Part shown: piece by piece, positions 8,304-15,896 of the stretch
How the letters are laid out: every line of letters begins with the position of its first letter
Position numbering within the stretch: the first letter of the stretch is position 1
Origin: an uncultured Gemmiger sp.
GTDB taxonomy: Bacteria > Bacillota > Clostridia > Oscillospirales > Ruminococcaceae
Assembly: GCA_944382835.1 (NCBI GenBank)
Contig: CALWNP010000025.1
Location: 1 to 36,351 of the forward strand
Reading direction: 5' to 3'
DNA: 36,351 bases
The notes under the pieces: generated by a model
What the model was told of the DNA's origin: nothing
Database searches by the model: none
The model's input: the letters and a program-made list of their open reading frames with translations, nothing else
Program-made: the position numbers and the translations under genes

Positions 8304-9449
8304 ATGGCAGAAAAACAGACCAAGATTGATATTTTTTCGGGATTTCTGGGCGCCGGCAAGACGACCCTGATCAAAAAGCTCATCAAGGAAGCCTTCGGCG
8401 GCGAAAAGCTGGTGCTGATCGAGAACGAATTCGGCGAGATCGGCATTGACGGCGGCTTCATGCGGGAGGCCGGCATCCAGGTCAACGAGCTGAACTCAGG
8501 CTGCATCTGCTGCAGCCTGGTGGGCGACTTCCGGGAAGCGCTGAAGAAGGTGGTGGACACCTACCATCCCGACCGCATCCTCATCGAGCCCTCCGGCGTG
8601 GGCAAGCTGTCCGACGTGACCCGGGCCGTGGAAGGGGTGGCCGAATCCCTGCCGGTGGTGCTGAACAGCTTTGTCACCGTGGCCGACGTGAACAAGGTCA
8701 AGCTGTATATGAAGAACTTCGGCGAGTTCTACGATGACCAGGTCAGCCATGCCTCCTGCATCATCCTGAGCCGCACCGGCAATGTGGACGAGAAGAAGCT
8801 GAACACCGCCATCGCCCTGCTGCAGGAGAAGAACCCCACCGCCACCATCGTGACCACCGACTGGATGTCCCTCAACGGTAAGCAGATCCTGTCGGTCATG
8901 GACGGCAAGCGGGACCTGGTGGCCGAGCTGATCGCCCAGGCCAAGAGCAACAACGAGCTGCACCAGGGTGAGGAGGAGCACCACCATCATCACCATCATG
9001 ACCACGAGGATCATGACGAGTGCTGCCACCACGATCATGACCATGAGGACCACGACGAGTGCTGCCACCACGATCATGACCATGAGGACCACGACGAGTG
9101 CTGCCACCACGACCATGACCATGAGGACCATGACCACTGCGGCTGCGGTCATCATCATCACCATCATGACCACGACGCCGACGAGGTGTTCACCAGCTGG
9201 GGCCGGGAAACCGCCCACAAGTACACCCGGGAGGCCCTGGAGGACGCCCTGGAAGGGCTGGACCTGGGCACTTACGGCATGATTCTGCGGGCCAAGGGCA
9301 TCGTCAACGGCGGCGACACCTGGTACGAGTTCGACATGGTGCCCGGCGAGCACGAGATCCGTCCCTGCGGCCCCGATGTCACCGGCAAACTCTGCGTCAT
9401 CGGCTCCAAGCTGGACGAGGCCGGCCTGGCCACCCTCTTCGGCCTGTAA
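8304..9449 (+). CDS. COG0523/CobW-family GTPase with His-rich metal-binding insert
   Basis: A 381-residue G3E-type GTPase of the CobW/COG0523 group, which loads metals (Zn, Co, Ni or others) onto client proteins using GTP. The P-loop is GFLGAGKTT (13-21) and the family signature CxCC is GCICC (66-70). Residues 226-292 form a His/Asp/Cys-rich stretch containing tandem 13-residue units (HEDHDECCHHDHD type; 39-bp DNA units at 9000-9038, 9039-9077, 9078-9116 plus a partial one), a metal reservoir. The CobW C-terminal domain follows. The usual NKxD guanine motif is not obvious (LSRTGN at the expected place). The ATG at 8304 has GAGGGAAAG upstream. It forms an operon with the next gene (19-bp gap). 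Confidence 0.9.
   Translation: MAEKQTKIDIFSGFLGAGKTTLIKKLIKEAFGGEKLVLIENEFGEIGIDGGFMREAGIQVNELNSGCICCSLVGDFREALKKVVDTYHPDRILIEPSGVGKLSDVTRAVEGVAESLPVVLNSFVTVADVNKVKLYMKNFGEFYDDQVSHASCIILSRTGNVDEKKLNTAIALLQEKNPTATIVTTDWMSLNGKQILSVMDGKRDLVAELIAQAKSNNELHQGEEEHHHHHHHDHEDHDECCHHDHDHEDHDECCHHDHDHEDHDECCHHDHDHEDHDHCGCGHHHHHHDHDADEVFTSWGRETAHKYTREALEDALEGLDLGTYGMILRAKGIVNGGDTWYEFDMVPGEHEIRPCGPDVTGKLCVIGSKLDEAGLATLFGL
9000..9137 (+). repeat. 39-bp tandem repeats coding the His-rich insert
   Basis: Three near-identical 39-bp units and a partial fourth lie in frame within the GTPase gene. Units 2 and 3 differ by a single base (GATCAT versus GACCAT), so the expansion is recent. Copy number may vary between strains. 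Confidence 0.85.
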
Positions 9450-9468
9450 GCTGCGGAAGGAGAAGATC

Positions 9469-10449
9469 ATGGCAAGAAAGGAAATTCCCGTTTACCTCTT
9501 TGTAGGCATGCTGGAGAGCGGCAAGACCCGTTTCATCCAGGAGACCATGGAGGACCCCCAGTTTGACTCGGGGGACAAGACCCTGCTGCTGGTCTGCGAG
9601 GAGGGCGAGGAGGAATACGACCCCGACCGCTTCGGCTTTGGCGGGGTGACGGTGGAGGTCCTGGAGGACAAGGACGAGCTCAACCGCCAGAACCTGGAAC
9701 GGCTGGCCGAAAAGAGCGGCTGCGGCCGGGTGGTCATCGAGTACAACGGCATGTGGCTGATCCAGGAGCTGGCCGACGCCATGCCGGACAACTGGCTGAT
9801 CTACCAGTGTCTGGCCACCGCCGACGGCACCACCATCAAGACCTACGCCGGGGACAACGCCATGCGGTCGCTGCTGCTGGACAAGCTGCGGGGCAGCGAG
9901 CTGCTGGTTGTCAACCGGGCCGAACAGGTCAACGACGAGGAGAGCCGCCAGCTGATCCACAAGCTGGTGCGCCAGGCCAGCCGCCGCTGCGACATCGCCT
10001 ACGAGTTCGCCGACGGCTCGGTGGCCTACGACGACATCCCCGATCCCCTGCCCTTTGACGTCAACGCCCCGGTCATCGAGATCCCGGAGGAGTTCTTCGG
10101 CGTCTGGTATATGGACTGCATGGACGACATGCAGAAATACGACGGCAAGACGGTGAAATTCCTGGCCCAGGTCTGCCAGACCTCCCGCGCCGGCAAGAAC
10201 AGCTTTGTGCCCGGCCGGTTCGCCATGACCTGCTGCGTCCAGGACATCCAGTTTGTGGGCTTCCCCTGCAAGTATGACGGCTACAAGGACCTGAAACAGC
10301 GGGACTGGATCACCCTGACCGCCAAGGTCAACGTCAAGTACCACCCCATCTACAAGGGCCAGACCCCCGACTCCACCGGGCCGGTGCTCACCGCCCTGGA
10401 GGTGGCCCCCGGCGAAAAGCCGGTGGACGATGTGGTGACCTTCAGCTGA
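9469..10449 (+). CDS. P-loop GTPase fused to TIGR03943/YcgQ-like domain
   Basis: A 326-residue two-domain protein. The N-terminal half resembles a CobW-type P-loop protein (GMLESGKT at 13-20) with a shortened core. The C-terminal part (about 210-326) resembles the soluble domain of TIGR03943/DUF1980 proteins, which normally partner a DUF318 permease thought to move a divalent metal. No CxCC motif and no permease gene are present here. The ATG at 9469 has GGAAGGAG at a good distance, and the gene follows the His-rich GTPase by 19 bp, so the two likely serve one metal-homeostasis step. The domain call rests on remembered family features, not on a search. Confidence 0.75.
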   Translation: MARKEIPVYLFVGMLESGKTRFIQETMEDPQFDSGDKTLLLVCEEGEEEYDPDRFGFGGVTVEVLEDKDELNRQNLERLAEKSGCGRVVIEYNGMWLIQELADAMPDNWLIYQCLATADGTTIKTYAGDNAMRSLLLDKLRGSELLVVNRAEQVNDEESRQLIHKLVRQASRRCDIAYEFADGSVAYDDIPDPLPFDVNAPVIEIPEEFFGVWYMDCMDDMQKYDGKTVKFLAQVCQTSRAGKNSFVPGRFAMTCCVQDIQFVGFPCKYDGYKDLKQRDWITLTAKVNVKYHPIYKGQTPDSTGPVLTALEVAPGEKPVDDVVTFS

Positions 10450-10495
10450 GGACAGCTGTTCACAGATTTTTTACCTTCTGTTTTTCTTCCCTTGC

Positions 10496-10524
10496 TTTTC
10501 ATCGGGCCGCATCCGCGGTATAAT
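10496..10524 (+). promoter_or_regulatory. Promoter of the HD-domain gene
   Basis: TTTTCA (10496-10501), a 17-bp spacer and TATAAT (10519-10524) followed by GGAAAG. This starts a leader of about 135 nt. Confidence 0.7.
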
Positions 10525-10559
10525 GGAAAGTGGGGGCCGGAACCGGCCCCGGGGCTGCC

Positions 10560-10658
10560 GAAAGAGGCCCCGGTTGTTTGGGAAAGAGGTGGCCCGCCGC
10601 AGTTGTTTCCATTTTGGAAACAACTTGGAAGAGGCCCTGGTTCGTTGGGAAAGAGGAG
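10560..10658 (+). repeat. Duplicated leader segment around a perfect hairpin
   Basis: Two similar segments of about 31 bp (10560-10590 and 10628-10658), both of the form GAAGAGGCCC-GGTT-TTGGGAAAGAGG, flank a perfect stem GTTGTTTCC ATTTT GGAAACAAC (10602-10624). The second copy supplies the ribosome binding site of the HD gene; the first is an equivalent purine-rich site with no gene behind it. Confidence 0.7.
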
Positions 10659-10666
10659 GTACGCCG

Positions 10667-11155
10667 ATGCAGGTAAAGCACCTGGAGTTGGAGATTGCCG
10701 CCACGGCCGCCCGGCTGGAACGGGAAGGCCGCTACACCCGCACCCGCCATTTTGTGCAGCATGGCGGGGTGACGGTCTATGACCACTGTGTCCGGGTGGC
10801 GGCCATGAGCTGCCGCCTGGCCGAATCCCTGGGCTGGCAGGTGGACACCACCGCCCTGATCCGCGGGGCGCTGCTGCACGACTACTTTTTGTACGACTGG
10901 CACCAGAAGGACCCCAGCCACCGGCTGCACGGCTTCACCCATCCCCGGGCGGCCCTGCGCAACGCCGAGGAGGACTGGGACCTGACCCGGGTGGAGGCCA
11001 ACATCATCCTGCGGCATATGTTTCCGCTGACGCCGGTGCCCCCCACCTGCCGGGAAGCCTGGCTGGTCTGCATGGCCGACAAGCTCTGCGCCATGCAGGA
11101 GATGGTCTACACCCGCACCCGCCGGCTGCGGCCCGCCCTGGCAAAAACCCGATAA
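10667..11155 (+). CDS. HD-domain hydrolase
   Basis: A 162-residue metal-dependent phosphohydrolase of the HD superfamily. The expected ligands are visible: H40 (VYDHC), H71-D72 (LLHDY) and D138 (MADK). Further conserved histidines at 88 and 92 (LHGFTHP) and 117 fit the small cytoplasmic HD proteins of Firmicutes, which hydrolyse nucleotides or other phosphate esters; the substrate is unknown. The ATG at 10667 has AGAGGAGG upstream; the longer frame back to 10523 covers the leader repeats and is not used. It converges on the carrier-like gene with a shared terminator. Confidence 0.85.
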   Translation: MQVKHLELEIAATAARLEREGRYTRTRHFVQHGGVTVYDHCVRVAAMSCRLAESLGWQVDTTALIRGALLHDYFLYDWHQKDPSHRLHGFTHPRAALRNAEEDWDLTRVEANIILRHMFPLTPVPPTCREAWLVCMADKLCAMQEMVYTRTRRLRPALAKTR

Positions 11156-11160
11156 AACAC

Positions 11161-11194
11161 AAAACCGGAAGGCATCTGCCCTCCGGTTTTTTCT
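11161..11194. terminator. Terminator between convergent genes
   Basis: AAAACCGGA-AGGC with ATCT loop and GCCC-TCCGGTTTTTT, one mismatch in the stem, directly between the stops at 11155 and 11198. It can serve both strands. Confidence 0.75.
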
Positions 11195-11197
11195 GTT

Positions 11198-11416
11198 TCA
11201 GGTGGTCATCTGCATCCAGATCCGGCCCAGGCTCTGCCAGGCCGCCACCTCCTTGGGGGTGGTTTTCCGGTCAAAGGCCTCCTCCAGCTGCCAGGCCAGC
11301 TCGGTCAGGTCCTCGGCGTCGGCCCCCAGCTCCTCCAGGGTGGTGGCGCTGTCCAGGTCCTCGGGTTCGCAGCCGAACTGCTCGGCCAGGATCTCCAGAT
11401 ATTCCTCGTACTGCAT
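11198..11416 (-). CDS. Acyl-carrier-protein-like protein lacking the active serine
   Basis: A 72-residue protein with the length, acidity and pattern of an acyl carrier protein: EQFGCEPEDL, then ELGADAEDLTELAWQLEEAF, where ordinary ACPs have LGADSLD.VEL...LEEEF. The serine that carries phosphopantetheine is replaced by alanine (codon GCC; a serine TCC is one change away), so it cannot be charged in the usual way. The ATG at 11416 has GGAAGGGAAG upstream. It stands alone; no acyl synthase or ligase gene is nearby. It may be a regulatory or scaffold carrier-fold protein, or a decaying paralogue. A longer frame upstream to 11626 covers the intergenic region and is not supported. Confidence 0.7.
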   Translation of the reverse strand: MQYEEYLEILAEQFGCEPEDLDSATTLEELGADAEDLTELAWQLEEAFDRKTTPKEVAAWQSLGRIWMQMTT

Positions 11417-11562
11417 GATTCTTCCCTTCCGGCGCGGCGGCCGCGCCTGCTTGTTTTCCTTATCATGCCGTCCAAAAATGAACCAGTTGTTACAGGAATT
11501 TGAAAAAGCTGCAAATTCTTTCCTTTTGGTGCCAAAAGGCGGTTTCCGGCCCCGCCCCGCCG

Positions 11563-11591
11563 TTGACAGGCCCGCCGGGGCATGGTAGGAT
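11563..11591 (+). promoter_or_regulatory. Promoter of the AI-2E-family permease
   Basis: TTGACA (11563-11568), a 17-bp spacer and TAGGAT (11586-11591), 33 bp before the start codon. Confidence 0.65.
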
Positions 11592-11624
11592 TTGTACAAT
11601 GTTACGTTTTTCGAGGAGGATCTC

Positions 11625-12761
11625 ATGCTGCATCTGGACTGGAAAACCTGCCTGCGGGCGGCGGTGACGGTGGTGGCCGTCTGGCTGCTGGTTCACTACT
11701 GGGGCACCCTGGCCGGCGGGGTGATGCTGGCCTTTCACGCCGCGGCGCCGCTGCTGCTGGGCTGTGTGATCGCCTATGTGGTCAACATCCCCATGTCGCT
11801 GCTGGAACGGCTGTGGCCCCGGCGCGCTCCCCGGGCCCTGCGCCGGCCGGTCTGCCTGGTGGCGGCCTTCGCCCTGGTGGTGCTGGTGCTCACCGCCCTG
11901 ACCTCCATGCTGCTGCCCGAGCTGGCCCGCTGCATCCAGGTGCTGGTGGACAAGCTGCCCGACGCCCTGAACACCGCCACCCTCCAGGTGGAGCAGATGC
12001 TGCAGAACAGCAGCCTGCCCGCCGATGCCTCCACCAATCTGCAGAAGGCCCTGCCCGACTGGAACGGGATGATCGGCCAGGGCATCAACCTGGTGCTCAG
12101 CGGGGTGGGCGGTGCCATGGGCAAGCTGGCCCAGGCCATCGGCTCCCTCTTCTCCGCCGCCGTCATGGTGCTGGTGGGGCTGATCTTTGCCAGCTACCTG
12201 CTGCTGGGCAAGGAGCGGCTGGCCCGCCAGTGCACCCGGCTGATGACCACCTATCTGCCCAAGGGCATCACCGACCGGGCCCTCTATGTCCTGGACACCA
12301 TCAACGACAGCTTCCACAGCTTCATTGTGGGCCAGTGCATCGAGGCGGTGATTCTGGGCGCCCTGTGCACCGTGGCCATGCTGCTCTTCCGGCTGCCCTA
12401 CGCCTCGATGATCGGGGTGCTCATCGGCTTCACCGCCCTGATCCCCATTGCCGGGGCCTACATCGGCGCTGTGGTGGGCGCCTTCATGATCTTTACCATC
12501 TCGCCGGTCCAGGCGCTGGTCTTCATCATCGTGCTGGTGGTGGTCCAGCAGCTGGAGGGCAACCTGATCTATCCCCGGGTGGTGGGCGCCTCCATCGGGC
12601 TGCCCGGCATCTGGGTGCTGGCCGCCGTGACCATCGGCGGCGGCGTCATGGGGGTGGGCGGCATGCTGCTGGGGGTGCCGCTGGCGGCCGCCCTCTATCG
12701 GCTGCTGCGCCACGACATGAACAAGCGCACCGCCGACCCCGACCCGGTGCTGTCCGACTGA
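11625..12761 (+). CDS. AI-2E family transporter (PerM/YdbI type)
   Basis: A 378-residue integral membrane protein of the AI-2E/PerM family. It has two helices at the N-terminus, a helix at about 80-100, a soluble loop at about 105-170, and then a block of helices at 170-360 containing the conserved GLIFASYLL and the run of glycines near the end (GVGGMLLGVPLAA). Family members export small molecules or, in some bacteria, exchange sodium and protons; the substrate here is not known, and the AI-2 link is historical. GAGGAGG precedes the ATG at 11625. It has its own promoter and terminator, so it is a one-gene unit. Confidence 0.88.
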   Translation: MLHLDWKTCLRAAVTVVAVWLLVHYWGTLAGGVMLAFHAAAPLLLGCVIAYVVNIPMSLLERLWPRRAPRALRRPVCLVAAFALVVLVLTALTSMLLPELARCIQVLVDKLPDALNTATLQVEQMLQNSSLPADASTNLQKALPDWNGMIGQGINLVLSGVGGAMGKLAQAIGSLFSAAVMVLVGLIFASYLLLGKERLARQCTRLMTTYLPKGITDRALYVLDTINDSFHSFIVGQCIEAVILGALCTVAMLLFRLPYASMIGVLIGFTALIPIAGAYIGAVVGAFMIFTISPVQALVFIIVLVVVQQLEGNLIYPRVVGASIGLPGIWVLAAVTIGGGVMGVGGMLLGVPLAAALYRLLRHDMNKRTADPDPVLSD

Positions 12762-12778
12762 TTGTTCCCTTGCATCAC

Positions 12779-12808
12779 AAAAGGCCCCGCCTTGCGGCGG
12801 GGCCTTTT
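12779..12808. terminator. Bidirectional terminator
   Basis: AAAAGGCCCCGCC TTGC GGCGGGGCCTTTT, a perfect 13-bp stem between the convergent permease and the dctM stop at 12826. Confidence 0.9.
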
Positions 12809-12825
12809 GTTTTATTGGGTTGGGA

Positions 12826-14127
12826 TCAGATCAAGCCGGCCATCTGGGGCAGACCCAGGCTGATAATGGGCACATAGGTGACCAGCAGCAGACCGACCAG
12901 GATGGCCACATAGTACCAGAGCATGTAGGGCATGACCTTGGACAGGCTGGAGCGGCCCACCTTGATGGCCACAAAGAGGGTGTTGCCCACAGGCGGGGTG
13001 ATGTTGCCGATGCAGAGGTTGTAGACCAGGATCAGGCCGAACTGCACCGGGTCCATCCCGAAGGTCTTGACGATGGGCAGGAAGAGCGGGGTGAAGATCA
13101 GGATGGCGGGGGTGACATCCATGAAGGTGCCGGCGATGAGCAGGATCACATTCATGATGAGCAGGATGATGATGGGGTTCTGGGTCAGGCCCAGCAGCGC
13201 TTCCGAGATGGCCTGGGGGATCTGGGTGAAGGCCATGACCCAGCCCAGGATGTTGGAGACGCCGATGAGGAAGACCACCATGCCGCTCATCTTGGCGCTT
13301 TCCACCACGATGTTCCAGAAGGACTTGAGGGTGATGTTGCGGTAGCAGATGCCCAGGATCAGGGCGTAGACCACGGCGATGGCCGAGCCCTCGGTGGCGG
13401 TGAAGACGCCGCCCACGATGCCGCCGATGACCACGACGATCAGGGAGAGGGAGGGCAGGGCGGCCAGGGTGGCGCGGCCCAGGTTGCCCCAGTCATACTT
13501 GCCGGGGGTGCCTTTGTAGCCCTTTTTCTTGGCGATGATGATGGCAACCACCATACAGGCGATGGCCCAGATGATGCCGGGGATGTAGCCGGCCAGGAAG
13601 AGGGCTGCCACCGAGGTGCCGCCCGCGGCCAGGGAGTAGGTGATCAGGGCGTTGGAGGGGGGAATCAGCAGGCCGGAGGGGGCCGAAGCGCCGTTGGTGG
13701 CGGCGCAGAGAGCCTTGTCATAGCCCTGTTCCTCCTCGCCTTTCTCCACCATGCTGCCCACCGCAGCGGCGGCGGCGGAGGCGGAGCCGGAGATGGCGCC
13801 GAAGAGGGCGTTGGCGCCCACGTTGGTGACCAGCAGGGCGCCGGGCAGCTTGCCCAGGATGGCCATGACGAAGTCCACCAGCCGTTTGGCGATGCCGCCC
13901 TGGTTCATCAGGTTACCGGCCAGGATGAAGAAGGGGATGGCGGTGAGACTGAATTTGCTCATGCCCACGAAGATCCGCTGGGCGCCGGTGACCACCGAGA
14001 CGTCCAGGGGCACCGTCTGCAGGATGGCGATGAGGGAAGAGATACCGATGGAATAGGAGATGGGGACGCCGGCGACCAGCAGGACCGCCAGGACCACAAT
14101 GATGATGAGCAAAGACTGAATTGCCAT
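12826..14127 (-). CDS. dctM: TRAP transporter large permease subunit (DctM)
   Basis: A 433-residue protein with about 12 membrane helices, the size and pattern of the TRAP large subunit that couples sodium entry to uptake of an organic acid. Supporting stretches are VAGVPISYSIG near the start, the NLMNQGGIAKRLVDF region, and the GSASAAAAAVG segment; the second half repeats the fold (NVILLIAGTFMDVTPAILIFTPLFLP). It lies 3 bp after dctQ and is the last gene of the P-Q-M operon. The substrate is set by DctP; carboxylates are usual for the family. Confidence 0.93.
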   Translation of the reverse strand: MAIQSLLIIIVVLAVLLVAGVPISYSIGISSLIAILQTVPLDVSVVTGAQRIFVGMSKFSLTAIPFFILAGNLMNQGGIAKRLVDFVMAILGKLPGALLVTNVGANALFGAISGSASAAAAAVGSMVEKGEEEQGYDKALCAATNGASAPSGLLIPPSNALITYSLAAGGTSVAALFLAGYIPGIIWAIACMVVAIIIAKKKGYKGTPGKYDWGNLGRATLAALPSLSLIVVVIGGIVGGVFTATEGSAIAVVYALILGICYRNITLKSFWNIVVESAKMSGMVVFLIGVSNILGWVMAFTQIPQAISEALLGLTQNPIIILLIMNVILLIAGTFMDVTPAILIFTPLFLPIVKTFGMDPVQFGLILVYNLCIGNITPPVGNTLFVAIKVGRSSLSKVMPYMLWYYVAILVGLLLVTYVPIISLGLPQMAGLI

Positions 14128-14130
14128 AAC

Positions 14131-14622
14131 TTACGCCGCCTCCTTGTCTTGGGATGTTCCGCCCTTGCAGATGTCTGCAATGTTGAGGACGGTGTAGATC
14201 ATGTTGAGGATACCGCACAGCGGCATGACCACATAGAAGATGCCCACGGGAACCCCCAGGGAGGAGGTCATCTGCCCCATGGCCAGCTGGGAGATGGCGA
14301 CGCCGCCGTAGACCAGGATGATGCCGGAGAAGGCGAAGGCGATGAGCTCGCCGAAGATGCCCAGGGCTTTCTGGATGGCGGGGCTGAACCGCTCCACCAC
14401 CACCGGGATGTTCATGTGGCCGCGCTCGCCGGTGATCAGCGAGGCGCCCAGCAAGCTGGCCCAGGCAAACAGATAGGAGACCAGCTCCTCCGACCAGGGG
14501 GAGGGGTTCTGCAGGACGTAGCGGGTGAAGACCTGCCAGCAGGTCAGCACCACCATGGCGATAAAGCTGACACCGGCCAGGACATTGAGGATCTGGGTCA
14601 GCACCTTTCTTAATGCTTTCAT
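14131..14622 (-). CDS. dctQ: TRAP transporter small permease subunit (DctQ)
   Basis: A 163-residue protein with four membrane helices (about 12-32, 48-66, 87-107 and 128-150), matching the small TRAP subunit that supports DctM. The family pattern WQVFTRYVLQNPSPWSEEL is present after the first helix. It starts 16 bp after dctP and ends 3 bp before dctM, so all three are translated from one message. Confidence 0.92.
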   Translation of the reverse strand: MKALRKVLTQILNVLAGVSFIAMVVLTCWQVFTRYVLQNPSPWSEELVSYLFAWASLLGASLITGERGHMNIPVVVERFSPAIQKALGIFGELIAFAFSGIILVYGGVAISQLAMGQMTSSLGVPVGIFYVVMPLCGILNMIYTVLNIADICKGGTSQDKEAA

Positions 14623-14638
14623 TGTTCAGCCACCTTCC

Positions 14639-15670
14639 TTATTCCGCGTCGGACGGATACTGCTCGTTGTAGGCCTGGATCGCGTCATAGATGGGCTGGA
14701 GATCCGGGTGGGCGGCGAGCATCTCCTGGTGCATGGGGGCACAGGCCTCCTGGAAGGGAGCGGTGTCGGGGTAGAGGAACTGGACGCCCTGCTCGTTCTG
14801 GGCACGGTCCTTGGCCTCCTCCACGGCCTGGCCCCATTCCTCCCGCTGGACCTGGTTGACCAGCTCGAAGCCTTCGTCAAAGATGGCCCGTTCCTCCTCG
14901 CTCAGCCCGTCCAGGAAGGCGGTGTTGCCGATGAGGATGTCGGGGATCATCTGGTGCATGTCGTAGGAGTAGTACTTGCAGACATCGCCGTGGCCGTTGT
15001 CGGTCAGGGCCAGCTCGTTGTTCTCGGCGCCGTCGATGATCTTGGACTGGAGGGCGGTGTAGACATCGCCGAAGCCCATGGGGGTGGCCGAGCCGCCCAG
15101 CAGACTCATCATCTCCACGTTGGTGGGGGACTGCTGGACACGGATCTTGAGGCCCTTCAGGTCGGCCGGGGTCTCGATGGGCTTGTCCACGGTGTAGAAG
15201 TTGCGGGTGCCCGCATCCAGCCAGGTCACAGCCTCGAAGCCGGCCTGCTTGGTGGACTCAAAGATGGGGCCGGTGATGCTCTCGTCGTCCATGGCGGCGT
15301 GGTAGGCCGTGCTGGAGTCAAAGAGGTAGGGCAGGTTGAAGAGGGTGTAGTTGTCGCTGAAGGTCTCCAGCAGGGAGTTGGAGGCCACGCAGAAGTTGAT
15401 GGCGCCGGTCTGGGTCAGCTGGACCATCTCGTTCTGGGAGCCCAGCAGCTCACTGGGGAAGACTTCCACGTCGTACTTGTCCCCCAGCTTGCTCTCGATG
15501 AACTCCTCAAAGGCGACCAGGGCAATGTGGGTGGGGTGGTTGGTGGACTGGTTGTGCCCGATGCGGATGATCATACGGCCATCCGTCTGGGACCCGGCGC
15601 AGCCCGCCAGCAACACCATCGCCATCGCCGACGCCAATGCCAGTGCCAGCGCGCGAATGTTCTTTTTCAT
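14639..15670 (-). CDS. dctP: TRAP transporter substrate-binding lipoprotein (DctP)
   Basis: A 343-residue solute receptor. The signal ends in a lipobox (LLAGC, C24), so it is lipid-anchored outside the membrane. The mature domain shows the DctP pattern: IRIGHNQSTNHPTHIALVAF near the start and LKGLKIRVQQSPTN in the middle, with the arginine of KIRVQ being the residue that normally holds the substrate carboxylate. The C-terminal helix is rich in acidic residues. The ATG at 15670 has AGAAAGAAGGA upstream; a longer frame to 15922 crosses a terminator. The exact acid cannot be told from sequence. Confidence 0.92.
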   Translation of the reverse strand: MKKNIRALALALASAMAMVLLAGCAGSQTDGRMIIRIGHNQSTNHPTHIALVAFEEFIESKLGDKYDVEVFPSELLGSQNEMVQLTQTGAINFCVASNSLLETFSDNYTLFNLPYLFDSSTAYHAAMDDESITGPIFESTKQAGFEAVTWLDAGTRNFYTVDKPIETPADLKGLKIRVQQSPTNVEMMSLLGGSATPMGFGDVYTALQSKIIDGAENNELALTDNGHGDVCKYYSYDMHQMIPDILIGNTAFLDGLSEEERAIFDEGFELVNQVQREEWGQAVEEAKDRAQNEQGVQFLYPDTAPFQEACAPMHQEMLAAHPDLQPIYDAIQAYNEQYPSDAE

Positions 15671-15745
15671 AAGCTCGGTCCTTCTTTCTGATTGTTTTTC
15701 GTCTTCTCCAAAATTCGCCGGAAGTACACAAGTCAACCTTAACAC

Positions 15746-15758
15746 ACCAAATTTTGGT
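15746..15758. promoter_or_regulatory. Palindrome upstream of dctP, operator candidate
   Basis: ACCAAA-T-TTTGGT, a 13-bp inverted repeat about 75 bp before the dctP start, in the 150-bp gap after the dehydratase terminator. I found no convincing sigma-A promoter next to it; the region is AT-rich compared with its surroundings. Confidence 0.35.
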
Positions 15759-15821
15759 TGTCCAGCTTGTTTTTGGATAAAATTGTTGAAATTTTCTTGT
15801 GCAGTTTTCCCGGTTTTTGCC

Positions 15822-15873
15822 AAAAAACGGGGCAGGCGGGAAAGGCTCGCCTCCCCTTCCCCGCGCCGCCCCG
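15822..15873 (-). terminator. Terminator of the dehydratase operon
   Basis: A long GC-rich stem beginning CGGGGC and ending GCCCCG, followed on the minus strand by TTTTTT, starts about 24 bp past the stop at 15897. It separates the dehydratase genes from dctP, so TRAP and dehydratase are distinct transcription units. Confidence 0.8.
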
Positions 15874-15896
15874 GCTTTTTGTCGATACAGGGTGGT

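Noticed and set aside
9000-9137. Possible CRISPR-like tandem repeats
   Set aside because: Units of 39 bp are directly adjacent without spacers and in frame, encoding the His-rich insert.
11592-11624. Earlier start of the AI-2E permease
   Set aside because: It lies directly after the -10 box and includes the ribosome binding site of the ATG at 11625.
12820-14613. Plus-strand frame of 597 codons opposite dctM/dctQ
   Set aside because: Composition (Asp/Gly/His/Gln) is that of a reversed membrane protein gene; no family features.
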